Position numbers and translations under genes: made by a program. Below, piece by piece: positions 34,852 through 43,717 of a stretch of 64,000 nucleotides of DNA; the first letter of the stretch is position 1, and each line of letters opens with the position of its first letter. This stretch comes from Sphingobacterium nematocida. GTDB taxonomy: Bacteria > Bacteroidota > Bacteroidia > Sphingobacteriales > Sphingobacteriaceae. The notes beneath the pieces were generated by a model. The model saw nothing but the letters and a program-made list of their open reading frames with translations. It searched no databases and was not told the DNA's origin. The stretch lies in NCBI RefSeq assembly GCF_900168125.1, contig NZ_FUZF01000018.1, positions 1-64,000 of the forward strand, in the 5' to 3' direction.

Positions 34852-34993
34852 AAACTTATCACATTTATTTATATTTTTTTAACATTGAAATAAAACAAAC
34901 GATAATCAGCTATTTGATTCTTACAATACTTTTCATTACTTTGTATATCAAAAAGATTCCTCTAATCTAGGCGGGATCGTATGCGTTAAAACT

Positions 34994-35461
34994 ATGGAAA
35001 ACAAAAACAAGATCACAGTATTGTATGTAGATGATGAGGAAAATAACTTGGTTTCCTTTAAGGCTACTTTTCGGTTAAAATATAAAGTATTTACTGCAAT
35101 CAACGGACCCACGGCTATCGATATTGTGAAGAAAAACCATATCGATATTATTATCACTGACCAGCGCATGCCGGAAATGACCGGAGTTGCATTGTTGGAA
35201 GAGATCATCAAAATAAACCCAGATCCAATGCGTATCCTATTAACAGGGTATGCGGACATGAGTGCTGTTGTAGATGCCGTTAATAAGGGAAAAATTTACC
35301 ATTATCTAAGTAAACCTTGGAGTGAAGAAGAATTAGATGAAACTATACAGAGAGCATACGAAATATATGCCGAACGTAAAGACGTATTAGAAACATATTC
35401 TAAACTAGAGGTTTCTAATGAACAATTAGAATTCCTTTTACGTCAAAAATTACTATCCTAA
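34994..35461 (+). CDS. Stand-alone receiver-domain response regulator
   Basis: 155 residues. A CheY-like receiver with acidic pair D13/D14, phosphoacceptor D56, T84 and K107, then a 35-residue helical tail (coiled coil). No DNA-binding domain. It is strikingly similar to the receiver of the converging REC-kinase (shared YVDDE.NNLV.FKA.FR, DQRMP, ILLT.YADM, VVDAVNKG, KPW), so the two are paralogues likely handled by the same kinase. Confidence 0.88.
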   Translation: MENKNKITVLYVDDEENNLVSFKATFRLKYKVFTAINGPTAIDIVKKNHIDIIITDQRMPEMTGVALLEEIIKINPDPMRILLTGYADMSAVVDAVNKGKIYHYLSKPWSEEELDETIQRAYEIYAERKDVLETYSKLEVSNEQLEFLLRQKLLS

Positions 35462-35482
35462 GTAAGAGTGAAAACTCTTACT
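35461..35482. terminator. Hairpin shared by two converging genes
   Basis: AGTAAGAGT and ACTCTTACT enclose a GAAA tetraloop. The stem overlaps both stop codons. There is no T-run, so termination is uncertain. Confidence 0.45.
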
Positions 35483-36563
35483 TACTAGGGATTGATACTT
35501 TAAAGGAAGTTCCATTACCTAATTCAGACTGTACAGAAATAGTGCCCTGTAGTTTAGACAAGGCATTCTGAACATTGTAAAGGCCAAACCCCATCCCCTC
35601 AGCCTCGTTACTAGCTCTAAAGAAAAGTCTAAATATATCTTTTATATATTCTTGCGAAATACCAATTCCGGTATCACTTACTTCTATGATAGCATGATCG
35701 TCTTTAACAACCACGGATAAGTTGACCTGCTTATCAACATTGTCTTTACGTTGATACTTAAAAGCATTAGATAATAGATTATGCAAAACGAGCTCAAGAA
35801 CAGCATGATCACTTTTAAATGTATCTGTCTGTTCGACCGTAACATGGAAAGCCACCTGGTTGTTCTTCGTATACATTTTGTAAAACTGAGCGATATTATC
35901 AAATAGCAAATGAAAATCGATATCCGACAGCTCGAGTTCTCCTCGCCGCAACAAGAAATAATCCCGCAAACTATTAATATAGGCATCCAAACGCATCAAA
36001 GACCCTTCCATAAGGCCCAATATCTCATGCATACGTTCAATCTCATCAAAACCTGCTGCCAACTTTATGGCGGTAAGAATACCTGTCAACGGCTCACGCA
36101 AATCATGACTCACGCTATAAGCAAACTTATCTAACTCATGATACGCCTTTTGCAGTTCTTCGTTTCTTATATCTAGCATTGAAGTCGCAATATAGAATTT
36201 ATTTGCTTCCTCTATAGATGAGATTATTTCTTCCTGCTGCCAAGGCTTACGAACGAACCTAAAGATATGCCCTTTATTTACAGCATCAACAACAGTTTCC
36301 ATATCAGCATATGCCGTAAGCAAGATTCGTATAGGACGTGGAAACTCAGTTCTAATTCGATGTAAGAAGTCAACACCCAATTCTCCGGGCATACGCTGAT
36401 CACAGAATATAACTCGTATATCCGGATTGGCTAGTAATATATCTCTAGCTTCTGTCGTATTGGAGGCGGTATGAACCAGATACTGATATCTAAAGTTGGC
36501 TTTAAAGCCAACTAGGTTATTCACCTCATCATCGATATATAAAATTTCTGGAACTTCTTGCAT
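35478..36563 (-). CDS. Receiver-histidine kinase hybrid (REC-HisKA-HATPase)
   Basis: 361 residues, soluble. N-terminal receiver (D11/D12, phosphoacceptor D55, T83, K106), then a helical linker (118-145). HisKA has H153 in YSVSHDLREPLTG. HATPase has LLSNAFKYQ, SDTGIGIS and GMGFGLYNV. With an N-terminal REC it can receive phosphate from an upstream kinase and pass it on. It follows the 7TM-DISM kinase by 82 nt on the same strand. A likely relay is 7TM kinase, this protein, then the stand-alone receiver (inference). Confidence 0.88.
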   Translation of the reverse strand: MQEVPEILYIDDEVNNLVGFKANFRYQYLVHTASNTTEARDILLANPDIRVIFCDQRMPGELGVDFLHRIRTEFPRPIRILLTAYADMETVVDAVNKGHIFRFVRKPWQQEEIISSIEEANKFYIATSMLDIRNEELQKAYHELDKFAYSVSHDLREPLTGILTAIKLAAGFDEIERMHEILGLMEGSLMRLDAYINSLRDYFLLRRGELELSDIDFHLLFDNIAQFYKMYTKNNQVAFHVTVEQTDTFKSDHAVLELVLHNLLSNAFKYQRKDNVDKQVNLSVVVKDDHAIIEVSDTGIGISQEYIKDIFRLFFRASNEAEGMGFGLYNVQNALSKLQGTISVQSELGNGTSFKVSIPSK

Positions 36564-36645
36564 AAATTTGGAAATAAAATAGTAATAACCAAATAACCTT
36601 TAAACAAAGTTACGGAAATTTAGGCTATTTAAGCTTTTATCTTTT

Positions 36646-38802
36646 CTAAGTATCTTGTTTAATAGGAATAATTAATTTAAATAATGTCCCTTCCCCAACT
36701 TCAGATTCAACAATAATTTTCCCCTCGTGTTTCGCGATGGTATTGTAAGCGATCGACATGCCCAGTCCAGTCCCCTCTCCGACATCTTTTGTTGTAAAGA
36801 AAGGCTCGAATATCTTCTCTCTAATATCATTTGGGATACCTATACCATTATCAACAATATTGATATAAATGAAAGAATCATCGTCACAAATACCTGTTTC
36901 TATTTTAAGCTTTCCGCCTGTGTCACGATCATACTTTTTGTTAATTGCATAAATAGCATTTGTCAGTATATTTAAGAAAACCTGATTTAACTTACCTGCG
37001 TAACATTCGATTTGTGGAATATCACCATATAACTTATCTACCTCTATTCCTTCTTTTATTATACTGCCTAAAATGACTAACGTTGATTCAAGTCCTTCAT
37101 TAATATCTGCATATTTCAGGGTATCTTCATCCACGCGCGAAAAAATCCGAAGACTCTTTACAATTTCAGCTGTTCGGCTAGCACCATCGTGCATTCCCCG
37201 AAGAAGAAAATCAACCTCTGTTTTCAAATAATCAATATCGATATCTTCCTTATAGGCTTTAATTTGCGCCAACTTCTCGTCTAAAGATAACTCCTCCGCA
37301 AATGCGATACGCTCCACTTCGTCCAGAGTCTCCCAGACCATCTTTATGTCACGCTTAAGTGGAGCAACATTGGACGTTACAAAATTAATTGGATTGTTGA
37401 TCTCATGAGCTACACCAGCGGTAAGCTGTCCTAGAGAAGCCATTTTTTCTGCTTCAACAAGCTGCGATTGGGTTTCTTTCAAATGAGTCAATGTGGTTTG
37501 CAAAGATTCATTGGATTCAGTCAACTCTCTAGTCCGTTCATTAACTTTCTGTTCGAGCACAAAATTTTGCTCGCGGATTAAACGTTCATTTTCTTGAGAG
37601 ATTGTCAATTCTCGAGCCTGAGACTCTTCTTTCTCTTTGCGATACGTATTTATCTTGTCACCTAATGCAAAAGAAAGCAAAAGAGCTTCTAATGAAGCAC
37701 CGATTTGGACGGCATGTGCAGTAAACTGATTATAGGTTAATATACCATAGTCCTTCAGCACGTACACAATGACACTACCTAAGAATATGCCCCAAGCAAT
37801 CATAAACAACATCGCAGACTGATTGCCTTTTCGATAGGAGACATAACCGACAATCAATACGACTATTGATCCCAGTCCTGCTACAAAATTAACCATCCCG
37901 TAGCTTTCAATCGGCCTATTTAACAACAATAAAACTATTGCTATTAAATCGCCAAAAATGATAACGTTAAGCCAGTTATTGAGTTTAGGACCGTATTTCT
38001 TAATGTTTAAGAAAGACTTCACAAATATAACTGAGGCAATTCCGGACATCGCACCTGCAAAAGTCACCAAGTTTATATCCGAAATATTCTGCCCGAATGA
38101 AAAGCGCTGAAAATACCCTAAAATAGCTAACTGTGCAATACTAACCCAGAAGATATAATGTACATAAACCAAATAATGCCTATCTCGAGCAGAGAAAAAT
38201 AAAAATAGGTTATACAGGATCATCGTCAACATGATACCGATATAAATACCGGAGCGCAAGTCAAATCCCATAATCCGTCCTACAGTTTCTCTTTGGTTAT
38301 TTATTGACAAAGGTGCCAACAATTGTTTCGTACTAACCAACTTAAGGTAACAAGTCATCGAATCCCCTTTGTTTAGTAAGAGATCGTAAGTGTAAAACTG
38401 ATGGGAAAAACTTCTAAGGCTAGATGGATCATCACGATTAATTGCCAAACTATCGACCTTACCTCCTTTCACTTTATACAGTGTAGCATGATCTATTGTA
38501 GCATTGCTAATCATCAGGTAAAGGTGGTTCTCGTCCGTATTGTTTACAATATTAAACTTAATCCAATTGTTAAAATTGCTTATACCAAAGTTGGGCACTA
38601 GGACATCGTTCCTTTTAAAAACAGCTGAATTCGTAATTAAATCACTTATCGTAAGCTGATTACTAGAATCCTGAAACACAGAAACCTTCTTTCCCATGTA
38701 CCCCTGCAAAGGATCATTCGTTATCTGGATTATAGGTTGCCCGTATAGGATGTCGCCCGAAAAGAATAGCAGAAAAATACAAAATAAAACTCTAAACGTC
38801 AT
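36646..38802 (-). CDS. 7TM-DISM sensor histidine kinase
   Basis: 718 residues from ATG 38802 (MTFRVLF); a TTG at 38811 would add three. Signal peptide to about residue 21 (ILYGQ). About 35-165 are an extracellular 7TMR-DISM type 2 beta domain, a carbohydrate-like ligand fold. Seven hydrophobic helices fill about 180-380. A coiled coil (390-450) leads to HisKA with H466 (GVAHEINNP). The HATPase has DNGIGIP and GTGLGM. It senses something in the periplasm; the operon's acyltransferase and E1-like enzyme suggest a self-made signal, which is inference. Confidence 0.9.
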   Translation of the reverse strand: MTFRVLFCIFLLFFSGDILYGQPIIQITNDPLQGYMGKKVSVFQDSSNQLTISDLITNSAVFKRNDVLVPNFGISNFNNWIKFNIVNNTDENHLYLMISNATIDHATLYKVKGGKVDSLAINRDDPSSLRSFSHQFYTYDLLLNKGDSMTCYLKLVSTKQLLAPLSINNQRETVGRIMGFDLRSGIYIGIMLTMILYNLFLFFSARDRHYLVYVHYIFWVSIAQLAILGYFQRFSFGQNISDINLVTFAGAMSGIASVIFVKSFLNIKKYGPKLNNWLNVIIFGDLIAIVLLLLNRPIESYGMVNFVAGLGSIVVLIVGYVSYRKGNQSAMLFMIAWGIFLGSVIVYVLKDYGILTYNQFTAHAVQIGASLEALLLSFALGDKINTYRKEKEESQARELTISQENERLIREQNFVLEQKVNERTRELTESNESLQTTLTHLKETQSQLVEAEKMASLGQLTAGVAHEINNPINFVTSNVAPLKRDIKMVWETLDEVERIAFAEELSLDEKLAQIKAYKEDIDIDYLKTEVDFLLRGMHDGASRTAEIVKSLRIFSRVDEDTLKYADINEGLESTLVILGSIIKEGIEVDKLYGDIPQIECYAGKLNQVFLNILTNAIYAINKKYDRDTGGKLKIETGICDDDSFIYINIVDNGIGIPNDIREKIFEPFFTTKDVGEGTGLGMSIAYNTIAKHEGKIIVESEVGEGTLFKLIIPIKQDT

Positions 38803-38840
38803 AACTTTCAAATCATTGCTTTAATAAATCGTTTGAGCTT

Positions 38841-39923
38841 TTACCCCAAAGTATGTTTCACGTCTTGAAGTAAAACTTCGTCAATATCAAAATAACGTCT
38901 ACCCGATACGATATCTTCGTTAAGCAACAACCTTCTTACCACTTCTGTTGTAACCCCGCCTCCTAACGTTACAGAAGATGCCAGTTGTGGCCATGCTCTT
39001 AGCGTCTTACCTAGCGCAGCAAACGATAGCTTCATTCGATCGGATAATCCATCCCCGTCCACGAGTTTCAATATCAGATCTATCTTCTCTTTAGGAGACA
39101 ATGCATTTAGTTGATCCGTATCAGTGACCGAAACTAAACCGTGGAGAATTGGTCGATCAGGCTCCACATCAAATCGTTCAACATCCACCATGCATCTATC
39201 ATTAGTTTCCATGACTACCGGTACACGATGTTTTTTTGCTTCGATCCTAGTCTTCATTTTGACATCCAGGCTATCACAGACTTCTACGATCGTATCCAGC
39301 TTACCATTTGACAAGATAAACTCCTCAATATTCTCCGAAGTCAATCCTTCAGCAAAGATTTCCACCTCAATGAATGGATCTATTTCTGCAATTTCTTGAG
39401 CGGCAATAATTACTTTGCTTACGTTCAATTGATGTACTCCTGTGCGTATCCTATTCAGATTACTCAACTCTACAACATCGAAATCCGCTAGACGCAACGC
39501 TCCACAGGCACGCTCCATAGCCAAAGTCAACGCAATAGATTGCCCAACAGACAAACCAATTATGCCTACCTTTTTTTTTCTCAAAAGCTCCTGCTCGACT
39601 TCTGTTATTTTGTCCTTGTTCCTATTTGTTCGAACCTTTATGAATTCCTCTTCGCCCAATAGATGAACAATACGATGGGACCAAGGATAGTAAACCCAAA
39701 CTCCATAATCGTAAATATCTGTCCCCTTTAAATGTTCTTTGATAAAAGCGTTATACTCTCCCTCTGTAGGATTCATTGAGGGATTTTGAACTTTTATCAA
39801 TTCACGGAGCTGAGATTCTATTGTATCAAAGATATAAGGTTCTTTTTTTAGTAAATCATCAAATCTCTTTTTATCCGTATTGGATTCTAAATAAAAAAAT
39901 TCGGGTCGGTAAATGTTTTTCAT
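38841..39923 (-). CDS. E1/ThiF-like adenylating enzyme (Rv1355c-type)
   Basis: 360 residues. The first 110 residues are a separate N-terminal domain (YYPWSHRIVHLLGEEEF). From 115 comes a ThiF/MoeB-like Rossmann domain: VGIIGLSVGQ (118-128), DFDVVELSNLNR (148-158, with the E1 arginine R158), K170 and CDSLDVK (D217). No zinc CxxC pairs and no rhodanese or sulfur-carrier partner is nearby, so it is not a usual ThiF or MoeB. The family link is to the Rv1355c/MoeY-type proteins. It probably adenylates a carboxylate of a small molecule or peptide; substrate unknown. It starts 38 nt after the acyltransferase-like gene. Confidence 0.75.
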   Translation of the reverse strand: MKNIYRPEFFYLESNTDKKRFDDLLKKEPYIFDTIESQLRELIKVQNPSMNPTEGEYNAFIKEHLKGTDIYDYGVWVYYPWSHRIVHLLGEEEFIKVRTNRNKDKITEVEQELLRKKKVGIIGLSVGQSIALTLAMERACGALRLADFDVVELSNLNRIRTGVHQLNVSKVIIAAQEIAEIDPFIEVEIFAEGLTSENIEEFILSNGKLDTIVEVCDSLDVKMKTRIEAKKHRVPVVMETNDRCMVDVERFDVEPDRPILHGLVSVTDTDQLNALSPKEKIDLILKLVDGDGLSDRMKLSFAALGKTLRAWPQLASSVTLGGGVTTEVVRRLLLNEDIVSGRRYFDIDEVLLQDVKHTLG

Positions 39924-39961
39924 TTGATTTGGTATTATTTATAAGGTAGCACTAGAAAAGA

Positions 39962-40774
39962 TTACAAAAAATCTAAATTTTCCAGTCCACCTTCTAAATT
40001 TTTGGCTTTATTGGGCTTAAGATTCGTAATGATATCTTTTAAATGCCAGCTGTCCATATTAGGTAGCTCTGCACGATATTCAATTTCTATCTCACGCTTT
40101 CTTAACAATTCTATCTTGGTAACATTCAAACATCCCCTAATGTTGCCTATTGCCTTTCGTTCTTCTTCATCTGCAGATGTCAATTCATCCACATCTTTCA
40201 ATATCATCGTGGTCGCTACCAGGTCTAATTTTGGATAATAAAAAGTTCCATTATTTCCCACACTGGTTTCTAAGTTATAACCAACACTTTCCGCCATCTT
40301 TACCGTGTACGGCGCGCAAAGGGCAAACAATGATTTTAATCCAATCTGGGTAGAAATAGCGACTGCGGCACGCGTTAAAAAAATACTTCCAACACCGTAA
40401 CCGGCAATTTCTCGGGAATTCCATAACCCACACACTTCTCCAGTCCCCTCCTGAGCATAGCGCCACACAAGATCAAAAATCTTAGGATCCATATTCCCTG
40501 TCGCCTCCTCAATAGGAAGTGGCTGAGAGCCACCAGCGACATTGACACGTGCACCTCCATACACATTCTCGCCATCTAGGGATTCAACTATTAAAACAAA
40601 AGCTGCAGGATTATACATCCACTCATCCTTGGATGAGGTAACTTTCTTAACTCCGATTGATGTCAAGACATGTGCATGCCCCTCTATAAAACGTTCACAA
40701 GTTTTAGGGTCATCGATAGCACGGAATGCTCTTAACCTAACAATAGGACGTTCATCTTTAAATACTAATGCCAC
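39962..40774 (-). CDS. LuxI/FeeM-like acyltransferase-fold protein
   Basis: 270 residues, with a GTG start; no ATG is available before residue 53 and an in-frame stop lies upstream. The middle resembles autoinducer synthases and N-acyl amino acid synthases: VYGGARVNVAGGSQPLPIEE, then GEVCGLWNSREIAGYGVGSIF and GLKSLFALCAPYTVKMAESVGY. These match the E...R...G pattern and the final alpha-beta of the GNAT fold. The C-terminal 70 residues are charged and unique. It could acylate an amino acid or other amine that the E1-like neighbour then activates. The function is inference. Confidence 0.55.
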   Translation of the reverse strand: MALVFKDERPIVRLRAFRAIDDPKTCERFIEGHAHVLTSIGVKKVTSSKDEWMYNPAAFVLIVESLDGENVYGGARVNVAGGSQPLPIEEATGNMDPKIFDLVWRYAQEGTGEVCGLWNSREIAGYGVGSIFLTRAAVAISTQIGLKSLFALCAPYTVKMAESVGYNLETSVGNNGTFYYPKLDLVATTMILKDVDELTSADEEERKAIGNIRGCLNVTKIELLRKREIEIEYRAELPNMDSWHLKDIITNLKPNKAKNLEGGLENLDFL

Positions 40775-40900
40775 TGGAACGGTTATATGTTATTCGATTG
40801 AAAACAAAACTAATCAATAAAAATTAAATGTGTTAGATGTTAGACATAAATATTTTTTTGAGCTTGACATTCCGATCAACTTACCTATTTTCCCTCTATT

Positions 40901-40987
40901 AAAGAATCTAAATGGATGAGAAGAGCTACAAAAGTCGCTTCTATATTACGACGCAATTATATTGCGTGTAAAGGCGAATTTATGTAG
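40901..40987. repeat. 87-bp dispersed repeat, copy 1
   Basis: It matches 63110-63196 in the same orientation at 77 of 87 positions (hand count), without gaps. It begins AAAGAATCTAAATGGAT and ends TTTATGTAG. Inside, ACGCAAT/ATTGCGT makes a short hairpin and AAGTCGCTT can pair imperfectly with AGGCGAATT. It lies in the divergent gap upstream of the signalling operon. Confidence 0.85.
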
Positions 40988-41010
40988 GTTTGAACAAAAC
41001 TTAACAATAA

Positions 41011-41253
41011 ATGGAACTTGACAAAGCAACTCTAGTAAATATTGTACTTTTAATTCACATGGCACTCACCGGAATTATGCTGTTCCGTCTTTTTAAATTA
41101 AACAATGCTACCGGTGGACAACTTATTATTACTTTCTTAGCATTAGTAATCCCTGTACTGGGTCCTTCAATAATGATTTGGATATTTAATAAAGAGCTTG
41201 AAAAAAAATCAAAACGAACTATTAATTCAGCTCCAAAAAAAAAGAAAAAATAA
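41011..41253 (+). CDS. Small membrane protein with a PLDc_N-like hairpin
   Basis: 80 residues. Two transmembrane helices (about 7-26 and 35-57) are joined by FKLNNATGGQ. The second reads FLALVIPVLGPSIMIWIF, as in the N-terminal PLDc_N region of cardiolipin synthases, but no catalytic domain follows. A Lys-rich tail (SKRTINSAPKKKKK) ends it. Function unknown. It is divergent from the E1/acyltransferase operon and converges on the SUFU gene. Confidence 0.65.
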   Translation: MELDKATLVNIVLLIHMALTGIMLFRLFKLNNATGGQLIITFLALVIPVLGPSIMIWIFNKELEKKSKRTINSAPKKKKK

Positions 41254-41267
41254 TCCGGCAACTTCTA

Positions 41268-42074
41268 TTAAGACACAACACTGGATCTATTTATATCAAT
41301 GAGTTCAGACACACCAAACTCATCAAATTTGTCTAATAATGCTTCTGTGCCCATTTCAAGCTTAAATTCCATTTCATTCGCAAATACCGGAATAACAGCG
41401 TAAAAGTTAATAACCTTTCCATCACTGGCCTTCAAACAAAGAAAATCATCTTCGAAAGTTAAAAATGGAGGTAATAATAACATACAGCCAAACCCGGTAT
41501 TAGCAATAGGTTCTGCATCCATACCATTAGGTATAGTATGGCCATAACCAAGCCACGTTTTGTACTCATGTGGAAAACGAGCTAACATCTTGAGAAAATA
41601 CACGGGCCAGTAATTGTTGTTATCTTGAAAATCTTCATCACCAATTTTCCAATCAGCAGGCAATACAACCATTAGTTCAGCTCGTTCATATTCTTCCTTA
41701 TCGTCGATTTCATCAGGAACAGTCATCGGAAAATCGCTCATACCCGAGGTGACCAATATATTAAAAGGATATTCTGCAGATGGTTTAATCCAATGCACAT
41801 CAATATGTACCAAATCAGAAATAATTTCATGGAAAACCATATCTGGCGCCCCAATGTATTTAGACAAGTGTTGCTCTATTTCTTCCAAATAAACACAGAC
41901 TACTTCAGGAAATGAAAATCCTCGATCTTCCTCATCGGTATTCTCATAACGATACACTCTAGATCCCCCAGCAGTCACCTCACTTTCGATCGAATTATTT
42001 TCGTCTTTGTTCTTTTCATTTTCCAGATCTGCGCCAGAAGAGATAATTTTCTTTACTTTATTCCAAAATGACAT
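41268..42074 (-). CDS. Suppressor-of-fused (SUFU) domain protein
   Basis: 268 residues, cytoplasmic. A charged N-terminal helix (1-50) precedes a SUFU domain: IGAPDMVFHEI, IDVHWIKPSAEYPFNILVTSGMSDFPM, ERAELMVVLPADW, then YPVYFLKML-like and HTIPNG segments. Bacterial SUFU proteins are often immunity proteins in polymorphic toxin loci, but no toxin gene is seen here. It is 7 nt downstream of a TonB-C-like gene and probably co-transcribed. Confidence 0.72.
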   Translation of the reverse strand: MSFWNKVKKIISSGADLENEKNKDENNSIESEVTAGGSRVYRYENTDEEDRGFSFPEVVCVYLEEIEQHLSKYIGAPDMVFHEIISDLVHIDVHWIKPSAEYPFNILVTSGMSDFPMTVPDEIDDKEEYERAELMVVLPADWKIGDEDFQDNNNYWPVYFLKMLARFPHEYKTWLGYGHTIPNGMDAEPIANTGFGCMLLLPPFLTFEDDFLCLKASDGKVINFYAVIPVFANEMEFKLEMGTEALLDKFDEFGVSELIDINRSSVVS

Positions 42075-42081
42075 GTTTTCA

Positions 42082-42513
42082 TTAGTCTAATATAGCCATT
42101 ATTGACTGTTTAAATTTTGTACGAACAGGAACACCTTCTTTGGTCGCTGAAATCCATTTCGGAGACCTCTTCATAACCCGTAAAACCTCTTTAGCAAAGT
42201 CCGGACTTATTTTATCCTTATTAACAACGGTAATATCACATACAGCCCCATCTTCGCAAACTGTGAATTCCAATATTGCTGTTTGTCGTACACCGTAAGT
42301 TACATACTCGGTACTATCCATATTTTGGGCTAGATTACTTACATTTAGATTATTCTGCAAGAATCTACTCCAAGCGTTAATACCTCCCTTAAACTGTGGG
42401 GCCACATCAATATCAGCCACAATACTTGTATCTTGATACAAACTCGATTTTTTTTCTTTTGCATACGAAGCTATCCCCCATATACACAGCACAATGATAA
42501 TTCCAACCCTCAT
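42082..42513 (-). CDS. TonB C-terminal-like secreted protein
   Basis: 143 residues with an SPI signal peptide (1-18, ending ASYAK). The rest resembles the C-terminal domain of TonB: APQFKGGINAWSRFLQNNL, then ILEFTVCEDGAVCDITVV and RSPKWISATKEGVPV. There is no N-terminal membrane anchor or proline-rich spacer, so it is a free periplasmic TonB-C-like domain. C102 and C107, in this strand, may form a disulfide. It precedes the SUFU gene by 7 nt. Confidence 0.72.
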   Translation of the reverse strand: MRVGIIIVLCIWGIASYAKEKKSSLYQDTSIVADIDVAPQFKGGINAWSRFLQNNLNVSNLAQNMDSTEYVTYGVRQTAILEFTVCEDGAVCDITVVNKDKISPDFAKEVLRVMKRSPKWISATKEGVPVRTKFKQSIMAILD

Positions 42514-42606
42514 AACTCTACTCTTTGTAGGTTTAAGTTAATAAAACTATTTGAATATCAAAAACCAAAAAAACATCGATTATAAATATGGAGAGTAAGG
42601 CCCGAT

Positions 42607-43590
42607 TTATCCTTTCGTTAAATTTTCAACATTTTTAAAAACACCATTTTCATCCGTTAAAAAAGTCATTGGATGCTCCGGGTCTTTAATAATTTCGAAT
42701 AAGGTATGTCCCCATGGTTTCCAGAAGTTTTCCAGCACCTGACCATACGTTTTAACCTGCCAATTATCAAATATTGGTTTCAATGTCCAATCGTTCAAAG
42801 GCATCGGTTCTACGAAAACTGCAAGTGGAGTTTCCATATAAGTATATTCCGGCAAACGATTAAACAGATAAGCAGAATAAAAGTAGCGGGCACATATCTC
42901 TTCAAATTGGATTGGGTGGAGCACTTGTCCACCTATATTTTGCAACGCATCCTCGTGATAGATTGCATTAGTCCCATTGTCCTGTAGAGTTGCAATAATC
43001 GCAAAATCCCCCATACGTAACGAAAAGATCAGCGTATTGATTTCATCTCTGTACAAAAATGTATCTGGGGCATTGTTTACAGGAAACACCCGGATATCGA
43101 AAGGGTTTCTATGCTCAAATTCCATAGGGATATACAACGATTGCATCATCGCATGTAGATTCCTAAACTTATGCACCAAGGCTTGAGAAAAATTCATTTC
43201 CTCACCAGTCAACATCGATTGTCTAATTCCGACCTGGATCTCATTAAACACCACACCATACAATATTTTTGAAATCCATTGAAATAGCGTAATCTGATCC
43301 AACTGACTAACCGCATCATACCCCGTCTTCATCGCCTCCTCTACCTCTTTCTCAACTTTCTCCATATGCAACGAAGCACCTAATGAACAGGGTAATTGCA
43401 ATTTCTTATACGTGATCATACTTTCATCCAGCAATTTGAAAGGCTTTTCTTCCAAATCAAAAGACTGCATCATCCAGACCGGAAAAACCTGGATACGCTC
43501 TTCATCAGAGCTCAAAGTTTCACCTGTTAAAAAACAAGTACTCTGATCAAACTTAAAATCTACAAAGGGGTTGTACAGTTTTGTTGTCAT
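42607..43590 (-). CDS. Conserved protein of unknown function
   Basis: 327 residues from ATG 43590. A longer frame from a TTG at 43599 would start inside the -7 box. The sequence is soluble, rich in aromatic residues, and has no recognisable catalytic motif. The N-terminal TCFLTGETLSSDEERIQVFP resembles the entry of small Cys-type binding modules, but only one Cys is present. It probably represents a Bacteroidota-specific family. Single gene. Confidence 0.6.
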   Translation of the reverse strand: MTTKLYNPFVDFKFDQSTCFLTGETLSSDEERIQVFPVWMMQSFDLEEKPFKLLDESMITYKKLQLPCSLGASLHMEKVEKEVEEAMKTGYDAVSQLDQITLFQWISKILYGVVFNEIQVGIRQSMLTGEEMNFSQALVHKFRNLHAMMQSLYIPMEFEHRNPFDIRVFPVNNAPDTFLYRDEINTLIFSLRMGDFAIIATLQDNGTNAIYHEDALQNIGGQVLHPIQFEEICARYFYSAYLFNRLPEYTYMETPLAVFVEPMPLNDWTLKPIFDNWQVKTYGQVLENFWKPWGHTLFEIIKDPEHPMTFLTDENGVFKNVENLTKG

Positions 43591-43596
43591 AAGTCG

Positions 43597-43604
43597 CAAA
43601 GGTA
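43597..43604 (-). promoter_or_regulatory. -7 element directly before the gene at 42607-43590
   Basis: TACCTTTG (minus strand) ends 6 nt before the ATG, so the mRNA would have a 5' leader of only a few bases. No matching TTG at -33. Confidence 0.45.
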
Positions 43605-43717
43605 GAGTTTTACATTTTTAATCTACGACTATCCTAAAGGATTGACTCTAATTTGACCGTAAATTTGCCTCGCAGTTTTATAGGAGGTTGCTAAAATCAT
43701 TACAACAGAAACAAGCA

